Below, piece after piece: positions 37,371 through 46,254 of a stretch of 64,000 bases of DNA. The position numbers and the translations under genes were made by a program. The DNA is from Thiotrichales bacterium (GTDB lineage: Bacteria > Pseudomonadota > Gammaproteobacteria > Beggiatoales > Beggiatoaceae). The DNA lies in NCBI GenBank assembly GCA_016744475.1, contig JADGEH010000004.1, positions 26,585-90,584 of the forward strand, written 5' to 3'. Below the pieces are notes generated by a model. That model saw only the letters and a list, made by a program, of their open reading frames with translations. It made no database searches and was not told the DNA's origin. Position 1 is the first letter of the stretch. Each line of letters opens with the position of its first letter.

Positions 37371-38065
37371 GAAGAGGATTTAACGGGACTGGCGAAGTCT
37401 ACGTTTTGGGTTGAAAGTGCTGTTTTTGTTCTTTTAGCTTTGAGGTCAACCCAGTTTTTAAGCGCAATCAATATACCAAGGCCGATAAAAGCACCCGGTG
37501 GCAAGATAGCTAATAACAAACCGCGATAATCCTCAAACACGATAAGAGTCAAGCCTGTGGCTGCTTCGCCAAACATTAAATCCGCCTGCGCAAATAAAGT
37601 GCCGTACCCCAATAATTCCCGTAAACCGCCCAAAGCCATTAAAGCTACCGTAAAACCCAGTCCCATGCTGAGTGCATCTAATAAGGATTTATCTAATGGA
37701 TTTTTTACAGCAAAAGCTTCAGCGCGTCCAATGATGGCGCAATTGGTCACAATGAGAGGAATAAAAATACCGAGCACTAAATACAAATCATAATAAAAAG
37801 CTTTCATCATGAGTTCTACTGCGGTGACAGAGGAGGCAATGATTAATACAAAAACAGGCAAGCGGATTTCAGCCGGAATTAAATGACGGAAAATTGAAAC
37901 CAGGCCATTGCTACTGAGCAAAATTAAGGTGGTAGCTAAACCTAAACCTAAGCCGTTGACGACAGTGCCCGTGACAGCTAACAGTGGACATAAACCCAGC
38001 AGTTGTACAAAACCTGCGTTGTTTTTCCATAAGCCGTCATAAAGGATGCGTATGTATTCTTGCAT
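37367..38065 (-). CDS. rnfE: Electron transport complex subunit RnfE/RsxE
   Basis: A 232-residue inner-membrane subunit with about six helices. Family segments are [57 protein letters not shown] and GLRELLGYG. RnfE pairs with RnfA in the ion-translocating ferredoxin:NAD+ oxidoreductase, and their conserved Cys residues hold an intramembrane [2Fe-2S] cluster; LGLCP and TNCAI are present here. The other rnf genes (A, B, C, D, G) are not upstream: the next gene is an M14 hydrolase 56 bp away. The rest of the complex must be elsewhere, or rnfE-nth has been split from it. Confidence 0.95.
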   Translation of the reverse strand: MQEYIRILYDGLWKNNAGFVQLLGLCPLLAVTGTVVNGLGLGLATTLILLSSNGLVSIFRHLIPAEIRLPVFVLIIASSVTAVELMMKAFYYDLYLVLGIFIPLIVTNCAIIGRAEAFAVKNPLDKSLLDALSMGLGFTVALMALGGLRELLGYGTLFAQADLMFGEAATGLTLIVFEDYRGLLLAILPPGAFIGLGILIALKNWVDLKAKRTKTALSTQNVDFASPVKSSS

Positions 38066-38121
38066 GATGATATCCTTGTCAATTCATTGCCATTCAATCA
38101 GCATAGAAAATAGACTGCTTT

Positions 38122-39144
38122 TTATGAATGTGGTAAGCGTTCCATGATGTAACCCAAGCAATCTTGGCGAATGATGCGGGTATCCAAGGTAAACATGGAG
38201 GGCATGAAGGTGTTGCAGGTGATGAGTGTTTGGTTTTCAACTTTGAAATAATCAGCGGCGCATTCTCGGCCTTGCTCATCCCATACTTCTAACACGGGGC
38301 GTTGCTCTGTATGAACTGTAGCTAGTGGGGTGTTGATCGGCAATTCTCGAAAATTTAAATGATCAAGATCAGCATCAAAACAGACTTCTGAAGCATTGTT
38401 GCCCACATCAAAATTGATGGATGATGGAATTTTAATCACGCCCACCGTGTGAAATAAATCCATATCATGCGCAGCGACAGGATGATCGGGCCATTCATTG
38501 AGATGCAGACAAGCATTTATAAATTCTTGGGCGTGTTGAATGCCAAATTGTGTGCCTACAGGCCCGCATTCAATGGTGACAGCGGGGCACAAGGGAGCAA
38601 AGGCTAAGGATTGCACGCCAATGGGTTTGATGAAATAAACCAGTGTGCGGCTGAATAATGTGGCTAAATGAAAAAAGCGTTGTTCTAGTTGATTGATGCA
38701 GGCGTAGTGTGGATTCAACCCAGTATTATTGTGTATATCAACACTCATCGCTAGATTTTGTTGGCGGGCATAATCGGTGATGTCTTGCATCATTTGTTGT
38801 TCTGGACCATCAGCTGCGCTTCCCCCTGGCCACACACGATTGTAGTCAGGTTGCTCCGGTAGACAACGCAGACCTTCTCGTGCGGCATCCACATTACCTA
38901 TCAATAAAAGCAGGTCTCGCGGCAAGGTGTGTGTTTGGTAGTGTTGGAGTAACTGCTGCATGGCTTGCCAGCCCGTATCTTCATTGCCATGTAATAGCAC
39001 GGATACGAATACACTACTCTGTCGCCGTCCAGGTAAATGTAACAGGGTGGGCTTATCAAGTATCTGATGTAAATCTTTGGCTGTCGTCTCTAATAAACCG
39101 TGAGGAATGTGTTTGAGCAACTGCCAGGTGTTTGAATTCATCAT
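38122..39144 (-). CDS. Succinylglutamate desuccinylase/aspartoacylase family (M14) zinc hydrolase
   Basis: A 340-residue M14-type metallohydrolase. Zinc ligands are in HGNEDTG (His and Glu) and SVDIHNNTG (His). The catalytic Glu is probably in TIECGPVG. The AstE/AspA relatives deacylate N-acyl amino acids. The start overlaps the 5-formyl-THF cyclo-ligase stop by four bases (ATGA). No arginine-catabolic ast genes are nearby, so a specific AstE assignment is not justified. The protein has no signal peptide and is probably cytosolic. Confidence 0.83.
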   Translation of the reverse strand: MMNSNTWQLLKHIPHGLLETTAKDLHQILDKPTLLHLPGRRQSSVFVSVLLHGNEDTGWQAMQQLLQHYQTHTLPRDLLLLIGNVDAAREGLRCLPEQPDYNRVWPGGSAADGPEQQMMQDITDYARQQNLAMSVDIHNNTGLNPHYACINQLEQRFFHLATLFSRTLVYFIKPIGVQSLAFAPLCPAVTIECGPVGTQFGIQHAQEFINACLHLNEWPDHPVAAHDMDLFHTVGVIKIPSSINFDVGNNASEVCFDADLDHLNFRELPINTPLATVHTEQRPVLEVWDEQGRECAADYFKVENQTLITCNTFMPSMFTLDTRIIRQDCLGYIMERLPHS

Positions 39145-39743
39145 GAGGATTGTGCCTCAAAGGTGTAGCTGCCGCATTCTGTGACGGCACCTTGTAAAGG
39201 AATATCCCAACTATTGATATGTGGCAATTGTGGCAAGTGCTGACATTCAAAGGCGACACCTAATAAGTGTGGGCGAGGGTGTTGGCGCTGTTTTAAGTAA
39301 GCAAAACTGGCATCATAAAAACCGCCTCCCATACCGAGGCGATGGCCTAATTGATCAAATGCCACTAAAGGCATGAGCACTAAATCTAAAGCCCAAGGCG
39401 GACGGGCGGTTGATAATGCACAAGGCTCAGCAATACCAAAGCGATTATTACGCAGGCATGTGTCAGCGGTGTAAGGTAAAAAATATAAGCCTGTTTTTTG
39501 CGGATGTAGTGCTGGAAGATAGCAATGTTTGCGGGTTTTCCAGAGATATTGGATCACTAGATTTAAGCTGATTTCCCCATCATTATCCAAATAACAAGCA
39601 ATATGCTTTGCTCGTTTAAACAAGGGATGGTGGAATAATTCAGAGAGCAATGACAGCGCTGCATGTTGGCGTTGTTGAGAGGGTATAGCACGGCGCTGTT
39701 GGCGCATGTGTAGACGTAATGAAGGAGAAGGATTGATAGACAT
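39141..39743 (-). CDS. fau: 5-formyltetrahydrofolate cyclo-ligase
   Basis: A 200-residue enzyme (YgfA/Fau) that converts 5-formyl-THF to 5,10-methenyl-THF with ATP. The N-terminal RLHMRQQRRAI and the phosphate loop LGHRLGMGGGFYDASFAYL are diagnostic. I use the ATG at 39743 (MSINPSPSLRL), because the longer frame to 39782 would run into the 6S RNA. The order zapA - 6S RNA - fau is the classical gammaproteobacterial arrangement, in which the 6S transcript can continue into this gene. It is coupled to the downstream M14 hydrolase by a four-base overlap. Confidence 0.93.
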   Translation of the reverse strand: MSINPSPSLRLHMRQQRRAIPSQQRQHAALSLLSELFHHPLFKRAKHIACYLDNDGEISLNLVIQYLWKTRKHCYLPALHPQKTGLYFLPYTADTCLRNNRFGIAEPCALSTARPPWALDLVLMPLVAFDQLGHRLGMGGGFYDASFAYLKQRQHPRPHLLGVAFECQHLPQLPHINSWDIPLQGAVTECGSYTFEAQSS

Positions 39744-39770
39744 GCGGCTAGGCAGTGAATAAAAGGGAGG

Positions 39771-39943
39771 GGCGTTACCCATGCATCGAAACTACTCGCC
39801 TTGAACCGGAGGCCCAAGTGGGAATGTCCGAAAAACTCATTAGGCTTCCCGCAAGCGGGCCTGCACACAAAGTTAGTTCTCTATTCCCAAGCGTGTAAGA
39901 TAGGTTCAAGCATCATTATGAGTCCCAATGTATGGGCAACGCC
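39771..39943 (-). ncRNA. ssrS: 6S RNA
   Basis: About 173 nt between zapA and fau, the conserved locus for 6S RNA. The ends pair: GGCGTTGCCCATACAT at the 5' side with ATGCATGGGTAACGCC at the 3' side. Inside it are CTTGAACC / GGTTCAAG and GGGAAT / ATTCCC stems, separated by the open central bubble that mimics a promoter. The apical hairpin is GGCCCGCTTGCGGGAAGCC. 6S RNA binds sigma-70 holoenzyme in stationary phase. Exact ends are estimated from the closing stem. Confidence 0.87.
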
Positions 39944-39949
39944 AAAAAC

Positions 39950-40255
39950 TTAAGCTACAGATCGTAATTGAATCAAGGCTTTACTGATTTTATTTTGTAA
40001 GCGCTCTATCTCAAGGTCTGAATCTTCATTATAGTCAGTTTTTTCATTTTTGTGTAACAATTCATGAATAATGTTCAATGCAGTCATCACCAGTAAACGT
40101 TCGGTACCCACTACCTTACCGTTTTCTTTAACGTCTTGCATTTTTTGGCTCAGGTAATCGGCACAAGCCATTAAATCTTCACGCTCGCTTTCGGGACAAG
40201 CCACCACATAGTCTTTATCAAGAATGTGTAAAGTCACCTGACGGTTGCGGCTCAT
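39950..40255 (-). CDS. zapA: Cell division protein ZapA
   Basis: A 101-residue ZapA with the globular N domain (VTLHILDKDYVVACPESEREDL) and a C-terminal coiled coil (LEIERLQNKISKAL). It cross-links FtsZ protofilaments at midcell. Its start overlaps the TIGR02449 gene stop by four bases. It lies immediately upstream of 6S RNA. Confidence 0.93.
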   Translation of the reverse strand: MSRNRQVTLHILDKDYVVACPESEREDLMACADYLSQKMQDVKENGKVVGTERLLVMTALNIIHELLHKNEKTDYNEDSDLEIERLQNKISKALIQLRSVA

Positions 40256-40461
40256 GTTTCGTGTTCCAACAGTTTAAGACGTTCGATCATACTTTCGATG
40301 CGATGACGCGCTTGTGAGGTTTTTTCCAACAAGACATTACGTTCAGTTTTAAGTTTTTCCTGCTCTTCACGTAAAGATTGATTTTCCTCGCTCAACTGTT
40401 CACAGACTCGAATCAGTTCATCAAGTTGCTGTTCCAGAGGGGCTAACGCGACATTACTCAT
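40252..40461 (-). CDS. TIGR02449 family coiled-coil protein (ZapB-like)
   Basis: A 69-residue protein that is almost all coiled coil: LEQQLDELIRVCEQLSEE, then KLKTERNVLLEKTS. It matches the small TIGR02449 family always found next to zapA in gammaproteobacteria. ZapB also is a short coiled coil that binds ZapA, so a role in Z-ring bundling is plausible. The ATGA overlap with zapA supports co-production. Confidence 0.85.
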   Translation of the reverse strand: MSNVALAPLEQQLDELIRVCEQLSEENQSLREEQEKLKTERNVLLEKTSQARHRIESMIERLKLLEHET

Positions 40462-40467
40462 ATATTA

Positions 40468-41226
40468 TTAATCACTAAAGAGATCATCATCAGTAATGCC
40501 TGCTTCATCTTCAGAAATAGCACCATCATTGACTAGGGCTTTGCGTCTTTGCAGATAAACATTTTTGAGAAACAAATAAGGATCGGTGGATGCTGAATCT
40601 AACATTTTTTCTGTCCCTAGTAACTGCGCACGGGCATCAATAGCTTTTACCGCACCACCACCATAGACTAACCAATTATACAATTGTGGATCACCAACTT
40701 GTCGTTGTGGCTCCATTTGTGTATCCACCAATCGTCCTGCAATATCACGGGCACTGCTAGGGCCGAAAAAGGGTAGCATCATATAAGGCCCTGCCGGTAT
40801 GCCCCAATAACCTAAAGTTTGACCAAAATCTTCATTATTGCGACTGATGCCATATTCAGTGGCAGGATCAAAAAAACCAAAAAAACCCACAGAGGTGTTC
40901 AGTAACAAACGTCCCGTATCACGACCCGCTTGTTTAAATTTAAGTTGCAACACATCATTGATAATCACACCCGTTTCGCCAATATTGCCCAAAAAATTAC
41001 TAATGCTTGTGCGTAATTGCTCTGGCAGCGTTTTAGTATAGATTTCTGCCACGGGTTTTAACAAAATTCGATCTGCATCCTGATTAAATTCAAAAATGCT
41101 ACGGTTCACCGACTCAAAAGGATCATCAGGTGCCGCATTGCCACTTGGTAAAGAGCTACAGCCTTGCAATACGAGCAAGTTTAAAACACCTGTCCATATA
41201 ATGAATGATTTCTGGGCTATCCACAT
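40468..41226 (-). CDS. mlaA: Lipid asymmetry maintenance lipoprotein MlaA (VacJ)
   Basis: A 252-residue outer-membrane lipoprotein. The signal ends with the lipobox LVLQGC (Cys ~23). The MlaA domain has DPFESVNRSIFEFNQDADRILLKP, FLGNIGETGVIINDVLQLK and YMMLPFFGPSSARDI. MlaA removes mislocalised phospholipid from the outer leaflet of the outer membrane and passes it to MlaC. The mlaFEDCB genes are not present. It lies six bases upstream of the ZapB-like gene, an unusual partner. Confidence 0.93.
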   Translation of the reverse strand: MWIAQKSFIIWTGVLNLLVLQGCSSLPSGNAAPDDPFESVNRSIFEFNQDADRILLKPVAEIYTKTLPEQLRTSISNFLGNIGETGVIINDVLQLKFKQAGRDTGRLLLNTSVGFFGFFDPATEYGISRNNEDFGQTLGYWGIPAGPYMMLPFFGPSSARDIAGRLVDTQMEPQRQVGDPQLYNWLVYGGGAVKAIDARAQLLGTEKMLDSASTDPYLFLKNVYLQRRKALVNDGAISEDEAGITDDDLFSD

Positions 41227-41503
41227 GATATCTGGGTTCCTAAATACTATAAATAGTGCCGTTTAGCTTGTCTAAATAGCTCTATTTCTATAAAAAAATA
41301 GAAAATTTAAGGTGTTTGATTTTAATTCATTCGTTGATAAATGGCTTCAGCAGCAGACCTTATATCATGTTAAATTGTAACCAGTGCTTGTCTGAACAGC
41401 AAGACGTACAGCAAAGCAGTTGCATAATGGGCTTTTTTTCGGTGTCAAGATTCATTAAACTGCACACTCTGTTATTCCACACACATTGAAGGAGCTTTAA
41501 ACG

Positions 41504-41752
41504 ATGCATATTTTATTATTCTTAGCTGTTGGCGCATTAGCAGGTTGGTTAGTTGGTCAAACCATGAAAGATCGCGGTTTTGGTCTGATTGGTAACATCA
41601 TTGCTGGTGTTGTGGGTGCTTTGATTGGTGCTTTCTTAGGTATGACTCTGACCAGCACTGGTTTTATTGGCGCATTAATCATGGCGGCTATCGGTGCAGT
41701 ATTATTAGTATTCTTGGGCGGTTTATTTAAGAAAGAAAAAGTAGCTGCATGA
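41504..41752 (+). CDS. GlsB/YeaQ/YmgE family stress-response membrane protein
   Basis: An 82-residue integral membrane protein with three helices and glycine-rich segments (GALAGWLVGQTMK, GLIGNIIAGVVGALIGAFLG), the signature of the transglycosylase-associated family. AAGGAG lies nine bases upstream of the ATG. The function is unproven; homologues are stress-induced. It overlaps the HAD gene by four bases (ATGA). Confidence 0.9.
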   Translation: MHILLFLAVGALAGWLVGQTMKDRGFGLIGNIIAGVVGALIGAFLGMTLTSTGFIGALIMAAIGAVLLVFLGGLFKKEKVAA

Positions 41753-42339
41753 AATTAAGCTGTTGCGAGATAGTGCAGCGTAGTGTTTATACGTTGCAAA
41801 TGATGTTACGTCACTGGGTTTGTGTACGTAGCGTTTATCATATCTCGCCAGCGACTCATCGCATTACCGAGCTTGATCCCTTAAGTTTGGTTGACCAGGG
41901 TGTGCAAGTGCTTGCCCTGGACTTTGACGGTGTACTGGCTTCTGATGGTACGCCGTTCCCTTCCCCTAAAGTACAACAATGGCTTGATCATTGTGTCCGT
42001 CAATTGGGCACTGAGCGGGTCTTTATCCTCAGCAACAAACCTCGTCCAGAACGCATCTCTTGGTTTAAAGAGCAATATCCTGGTCTACGTTTCATCAGCG
42101 GCGTGCGGAAAAAGCCCTATCCTGATGGTTTACAAGCCATTCAGCAGTGCACCCAAGTTCCCTTTCAAGCCATTTTATTAGTCGATGACCGCTTACTCAC
42201 AGGCGTGTTGGCAGCCTGCATTGCGCAAACACAAGCCTTACATATTCGCACACCTTATGTAGAACTCAGCAAACACCCCGTGAAAGAAAGCTTTTTTATG
42301 CTCTTACGTGGCATTGAAAAAGTGCTGTTCTTTTTTTAA
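41749..42339 (+). CDS. HAD superfamily IIIA phosphatase-like protein (YqeG type)
   Basis: A 196-residue HAD-like protein. Motif I is ALDFDGVLA (nucleophile Asp ~57), motif II is the Ser in FILSNKP (~96), and motif III is the Asp pair in ILLVDDRLLTGV (~145). The layout resembles YqeG phosphatases. The C terminus is hydrophobic (IEKVLFFF), possibly a membrane contact. It is coupled to the GlsB-like membrane protein. The substrate is unknown. Confidence 0.75.
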   Translation: MKLSCCEIVQRSVYTLQMMLRHWVCVRSVYHISPATHRITELDPLSLVDQGVQVLALDFDGVLASDGTPFPSPKVQQWLDHCVRQLGTERVFILSNKPRPERISWFKEQYPGLRFISGVRKKPYPDGLQAIQQCTQVPFQAILLVDDRLLTGVLAACIAQTQALHIRTPYVELSKHPVKESFFMLLRGIEKVLFFF

Positions 42340-42502
42340 ACAGCCCATCAAATGCTGTGCAAAGTATCCTCGATACACCTTATCAACCTTAAACTCTTTA
42401 TCTCCAAACCCACTGATAATGAAGAGCTTTATGCTATTAGCCATACTGTGCCAAACACACAAACCCCTCCACATATCAATGCCTCATCAGCATCCAGCAA
42501 TG

Positions 42503-42931
42503 TTAGGCCATCTGCTTTTCACGAATTTCGTCTAAGGTTTTACAATCAATACATTTAGTAGCTGTAGGACGTGCTTCCAGACGTTGCAAACCAATATCCA
42601 CCCCACAACTTTCACAAAAACCATAATCTCCTGTATCTATTTGACGAATAGAATCATCAATTTTTTTCACCAATTTACGTTCACGATCTCGCGCACGTAA
42701 TTCCAATGCAAATTCTTCTTCTTGCGTGGCGCGATCAGTGGGATCAGGAAAATTACTGGCATCATCACGCATGTGACTCACAGTGCGAGCGACTTCTTCC
42801 AATAATTCTTTTTTCCATTGCAACAGCTTATTACGAAAATGTTTAAGCTGTGCCTCATTCATGTATTCTTCATCAGGTTGCAGCTGATAAGTCGGCATAT
42901 CATTCAAATTGACTTCTTTAGCTTCAGGCAT
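42503..42931 (-). CDS. dksA: RNA polymerase-binding transcription factor DksA
   Basis: A 142-residue DksA. The coiled coil has the tip residues DDASNFPDPTDRATQEEEF, including the conserved DxxDxA. The zinc finger is C-x2-C-x17-C-x2-C (CESC ... CIDC). It binds the polymerase secondary channel and works with ppGpp in stringent control; a MESH1-like alarmone hydrolase is at 7.7 kb. The final helix follows the finger. It is transcribed alone. Confidence 0.96.
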   Translation of the reverse strand: MPEAKEVNLNDMPTYQLQPDEEYMNEAQLKHFRNKLLQWKKELLEEVARTVSHMRDDASNFPDPTDRATQEEEFALELRARDRERKLVKKIDDSIRQIDTGDYGFCESCGVDIGLQRLEARPTATKCIDCKTLDEIREKQMA

Positions 42932-43234
42932 GATTTTATATTCTCCTGCTCAAGGTCACTATGACCTGGCTATGTAGCACAGCGATTGATTGCCAATCGC
43001 CTGAAAAGGGCGGACATATACCATAGCCTTTCAAGCCATTCAAGTTTTTTATCTGCCTGTTTAAGTATTTTGGTCACAGAATGCGCTGATGAGTGATCCG
43101 TAAATCTGGAATAATAGAAGGCTATGACCCTCTAATGTTACGTAAAGGCTTCTTTTGATCACATCAAAAATCGCCTCATTCGCTTCACGCCGTGTGCGTC
43201 AAGTAGTGACTTATCCATTCGAGTTTAGACACCC
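42932..43234. other. Divergent intergenic region, dksA / membrane protein
   Basis: This 303-bp gap between divergent genes should hold both promoters. I see no repeat, RNA or conserved operator. Confidence 0.5.
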
Positions 43235-44137
43235 ATGATGATGACAGAACTGTTTACCCCGCTACGCGATGTGTTTCGCCAACAATTACGCGAATCCAAT
43301 ACCCCTGATCAAGCCGTTGCCCACGCCCGCCACGTCTTAGACCGCTTACAGCTAGACTGCCAAGCCCGCAGCGATTTAACCCCCATGCAAGCCCGCTTAA
43401 TGCCCTATGTATTTGATATGTTGAAATCTTCAGTGGCTTTATTACTGTCTGCATCAGAAACCCATGTGTGGGAAAAAAAATCGACTCAAACAGAGTCCCC
43501 ACGCCCACGTAAAAAGTTTTTATATTTTTTTAGCTTCCACATTAGCCAAGCTTTTTGGTGGAAAGCGGGGCAAGCCATATTAGGTTTTCTCTTGCTAAGC
43601 AGCCTTTGGAATCATGGGCATTATTTCAGCTTCTTATTAATGTTGGGGTTGCTATTTTCTTTATTTGCCGATCAACTCCCATTCAATTGGCATTTTTTGC
43701 CGGAGAATCATCGTTCACGTTTACAGGCTGAAGTGCAATTGGATTTACAAGTCTTCATGCTTAAATTTGATGATCTATTGATTACTGCCGATAAAGTATT
43801 GAATGAAGCTGCTCGCCAAGCCACCGCAGAACCAATTCGAGAAGGCGATGGGTTAGAAGCCTATCCCCGCTTGCTCGTCTGGTGCCAGGATGTTTTAGAA
43901 GCAAAAGACTTTGATGACAGCGTTTATGCGTTAAAAAAAGCCCGCGAGCTGCCTGATTTACTGGCTAAAGAAGGCATTGAAACTGAACATTACCACAACG
44001 ACAATGCCGCCTTTTTTGAACTCCTACCCAGCCTTGATCCCAACGACACTGATATTCAAACCTTGGCTCCCGCCTTAACCCGCAACGGACGATTGGTGAG
44101 CCAAGGACGTGCGACGGAGCCACACCATGCTGATTAA
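43235..44137 (+). CDS. Uncharacterised membrane protein paired with an Hsp70-like protein
   Basis: A 300-residue protein not assigned to a known family. The N-terminal ~85 residues are helical and soluble, then two membrane helices (about 104-147, AGQAILGFLLLSSLW and FSFLLMLGLLFSLF). A soluble C-terminal half (150-300) is charged and helical, with GDGLEAYPRLLVWCQDVLEA. The gene overlaps the Hsp70-like gene by 11 bases, so equal production and physical interaction are likely. It may be a nucleotide-exchange or anchoring partner, but no GrpE or J-domain (HPD) motif is present. Confidence 0.65.
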   Translation: MMMTELFTPLRDVFRQQLRESNTPDQAVAHARHVLDRLQLDCQARSDLTPMQARLMPYVFDMLKSSVALLLSASETHVWEKKSTQTESPRPRKKFLYFFSFHISQAFWWKAGQAILGFLLLSSLWNHGHYFSFLLMLGLLFSLFADQLPFNWHFLPENHRSRLQAEVQLDLQVFMLKFDDLLITADKVLNEAARQATAEPIREGDGLEAYPRLLVWCQDVLEAKDFDDSVYALKKARELPDLLAKEGIETEHYHNDNAAFFELLPSLDPNDTDIQTLAPALTRNGRLVSQGRATEPHHAD

Positions 44138-46130
44138 TCTGACGCGCAAACATCTTCAACCCCATCCGCCCATAGTCGATACTCACACTGAGCCAAAAAC
44201 CATTCCCCTGCCCTCTCCTGTGGATGGCATCACTGACATCATTGGATTTGATTTAGGACATGGAGAATCCGCTTTGACGTTGGCTAAAGTCGCCAGTGTG
44301 ACGGAACCGCAGGTGCTAGAAGTGCAAGCCAGTCGTAGTTTTATCACCGCCGTGGCTGAACACCCCAAACGCGGCATCATCATTGGTGATGACGCTTACA
44401 AAGCACGAGAACTTGACAGCTTACGGGTGCGTTTCAAAACCTCTGAACTCAATAATCCACAAGCGCGTGCGCCGATTAAATTGTTCGCCAGCCAAGTTCT
44501 CCATTTGTTAGAAGAAAAAGACCTCATTCCTAATCGTCAACATTGTCGCTTTATTGTAGGTTGTCCTTCCGGCTGGACACCCAATGTCCGTGAACAATAC
44601 GCAGATTTGATGCGCGAGTCAGGAATTGAACCGGTCAGCATCATGGCAGAATCGCGGGCGGCCTTTCTTCATGCGCGTGAAGCGCAAGACCTACACATTT
44701 CCGGCGAAGCCTTGCTCGATCAAGCCGTATTGATTATTGATATTGGTTCATCCACCACTGATTTTACAATGGTGCGTAATCTTAAAGAACACTACATTGA
44801 CTTTGGCGACATTCGTCTAGGCGCAGGTTTATTAGATGAAGCCATTTTAGAATATGTTCTGGAACGATTTGAACGCCACGAAGAACTTGAAGCTATTTTT
44901 CGTCGTTTTCCTCATTACCGTGCGGTGTGTGAACTGACTTGTCGCCGCGTTAAAGAACAATATTTCAGCGCCGAAAGCCGCTATCTTGAAGAACCCGCCA
45001 CCGAATCACTGAAAATTCCTTCACGTCCACCCATGTATTTCGATGTGGAATTTCGCCAAGAGGATATGCAAAATATTCTTAAGCAACCTTTATTACGTGG
45101 CAAATCTTGGCCTAATGCTTATCGAGATGAACTCATCGCAGCACACGAAAAAGTCAAAGAGCATCCGCCGGGTTTAGTGTTCTTAACCGGGGGCGCTTCG
45201 CGGATGGAATTTACCCGTCAAATAGCTCAAGAGATTTTCCCCAAAGCCTTGATTATACGTGGGCGTGAGCCAGAATTAACCATTGCTAAAGGACTGGCTT
45301 GGGCGGGGCGCATTGATCGTAAAGCCGAAGCCTTTCAGCGTGAAATTGATGCTTTTTTGAATTCAGGCAAACTCAAATATCTACTCAGCAGTCGTCTGCC
45401 TAACTTATTAGGATTATTGGCTGAACGCATGGCTTATGCGCTGCCTGAAGAAGTCGTCATCCCGGCTTTTAAAGATTGGCAACGCGGTAAACTCAAAACC
45501 CTGGCAGACCTTGAACAAGCCATAGAACAACGGGCGGAAGAATGGCTGCAAGACCCTTCTAATGTGCATTATTTCAACACCCCCGTGCAATCTTGGTTTT
45601 TTCAAAAAGTCATGCCCTATTTAGAAAAACATATTCATCCGCTGTGTGATAAATACAATATCCCGCGCACCGCTTTCAGCCCACCCGCACAAACAGCATG
45701 GCAAGGCAAAGTCTCGGCCTCGCTGGTGACTAATCGCTTGCGCGTATTTGATGGTTTAAATTTCACCGGTGTCGTGGTGTCTATCTTAATGGCTAATATG
45801 CTGGGAGGCGGCGGCTTAGCGCTACTCATGCAAGGGCCTGTGGGGCTTATTCTGGGATTTGTTATTGGCATTATGGCGTTTGCGGTGAGTCGCTCTCAAA
45901 CGGATGCGTGGCTTAAAAACATGGACTTTCCGTTGCTATTGCGCCGCATTGAAACCGTAAAAAGTGTCAGTAAAAAGCTTCATCAAAAAGCCCCGGATAT
46001 TCAAGCTGAAATACTCCGTTCACTAGAACAAGATGTGGAAACCTTAGAGAAAGTATCGACAGAAATTGATGCTTCCTTAAAAATGGCTTTACAGGAAGCC
46101 GTCAGAAAAGCCACCTTATTAATTCGCTAA
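44127..46130 (+). CDS. Membrane-anchored Hsp70-like ATPase
   Basis: A 667-residue protein with the actin/Hsp70 ATPase fold. Phosphate 1 is IIGFDLGHGESALTL (~39-53), phosphate 2 is LIIDIGSSTTDFTMV (~195-209), and the adenosine motif is LVFLTGGASRMEF (~350). The usual substrate-binding domain is absent; instead two membrane helices lie near residues 548-592 (VVVSILMANML, PVGLILGFVIGIMAFAV), followed by a coiled coil. The ATG at 44127 has GGAG upstream. This is not DnaK, HscA or HscC. It is coupled to the membrane protein upstream. Substrate and partners are unknown. Confidence 0.82.
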   Translation: MLINLTRKHLQPHPPIVDTHTEPKTIPLPSPVDGITDIIGFDLGHGESALTLAKVASVTEPQVLEVQASRSFITAVAEHPKRGIIIGDDAYKARELDSLRVRFKTSELNNPQARAPIKLFASQVLHLLEEKDLIPNRQHCRFIVGCPSGWTPNVREQYADLMRESGIEPVSIMAESRAAFLHAREAQDLHISGEALLDQAVLIIDIGSSTTDFTMVRNLKEHYIDFGDIRLGAGLLDEAILEYVLERFERHEELEAIFRRFPHYRAVCELTCRRVKEQYFSAESRYLEEPATESLKIPSRPPMYFDVEFRQEDMQNILKQPLLRGKSWPNAYRDELIAAHEKVKEHPPGLVFLTGGASRMEFTRQIAQEIFPKALIIRGREPELTIAKGLAWAGRIDRKAEAFQREIDAFLNSGKLKYLLSSRLPNLLGLLAERMAYALPEEVVIPAFKDWQRGKLKTLADLEQAIEQRAEEWLQDPSNVHYFNTPVQSWFFQKVMPYLEKHIHPLCDKYNIPRTAFSPPAQTAWQGKVSASLVTNRLRVFDGLNFTGVVVSILMANMLGGGGLALLMQGPVGLILGFVIGIMAFAVSRSQTDAWLKNMDFPLLLRRIETVKSVSKKLHQKAPDIQAEILRSLEQDVETLEKVSTEIDASLKMALQEAVRKATLLIR

Positions 46131-46254
46131 TAACTCTACAAAATAACATCAGTTGTAAAAGGCTTAAAGCAGGTGTTGTATGGTCATTCTTCAGCGCTGA
46201 AATGAAGCCTTTGCGTAAAGTCAGCTATTCAATGAAAATCCAGGAGGCTATATC

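Noticed and set aside
39744..39782. Longer start for 5-formyl-THF cyclo-ligase
   Set aside because: It would overlap the 3' closing stem of 6S RNA; the ATG at 39743 fits the family.
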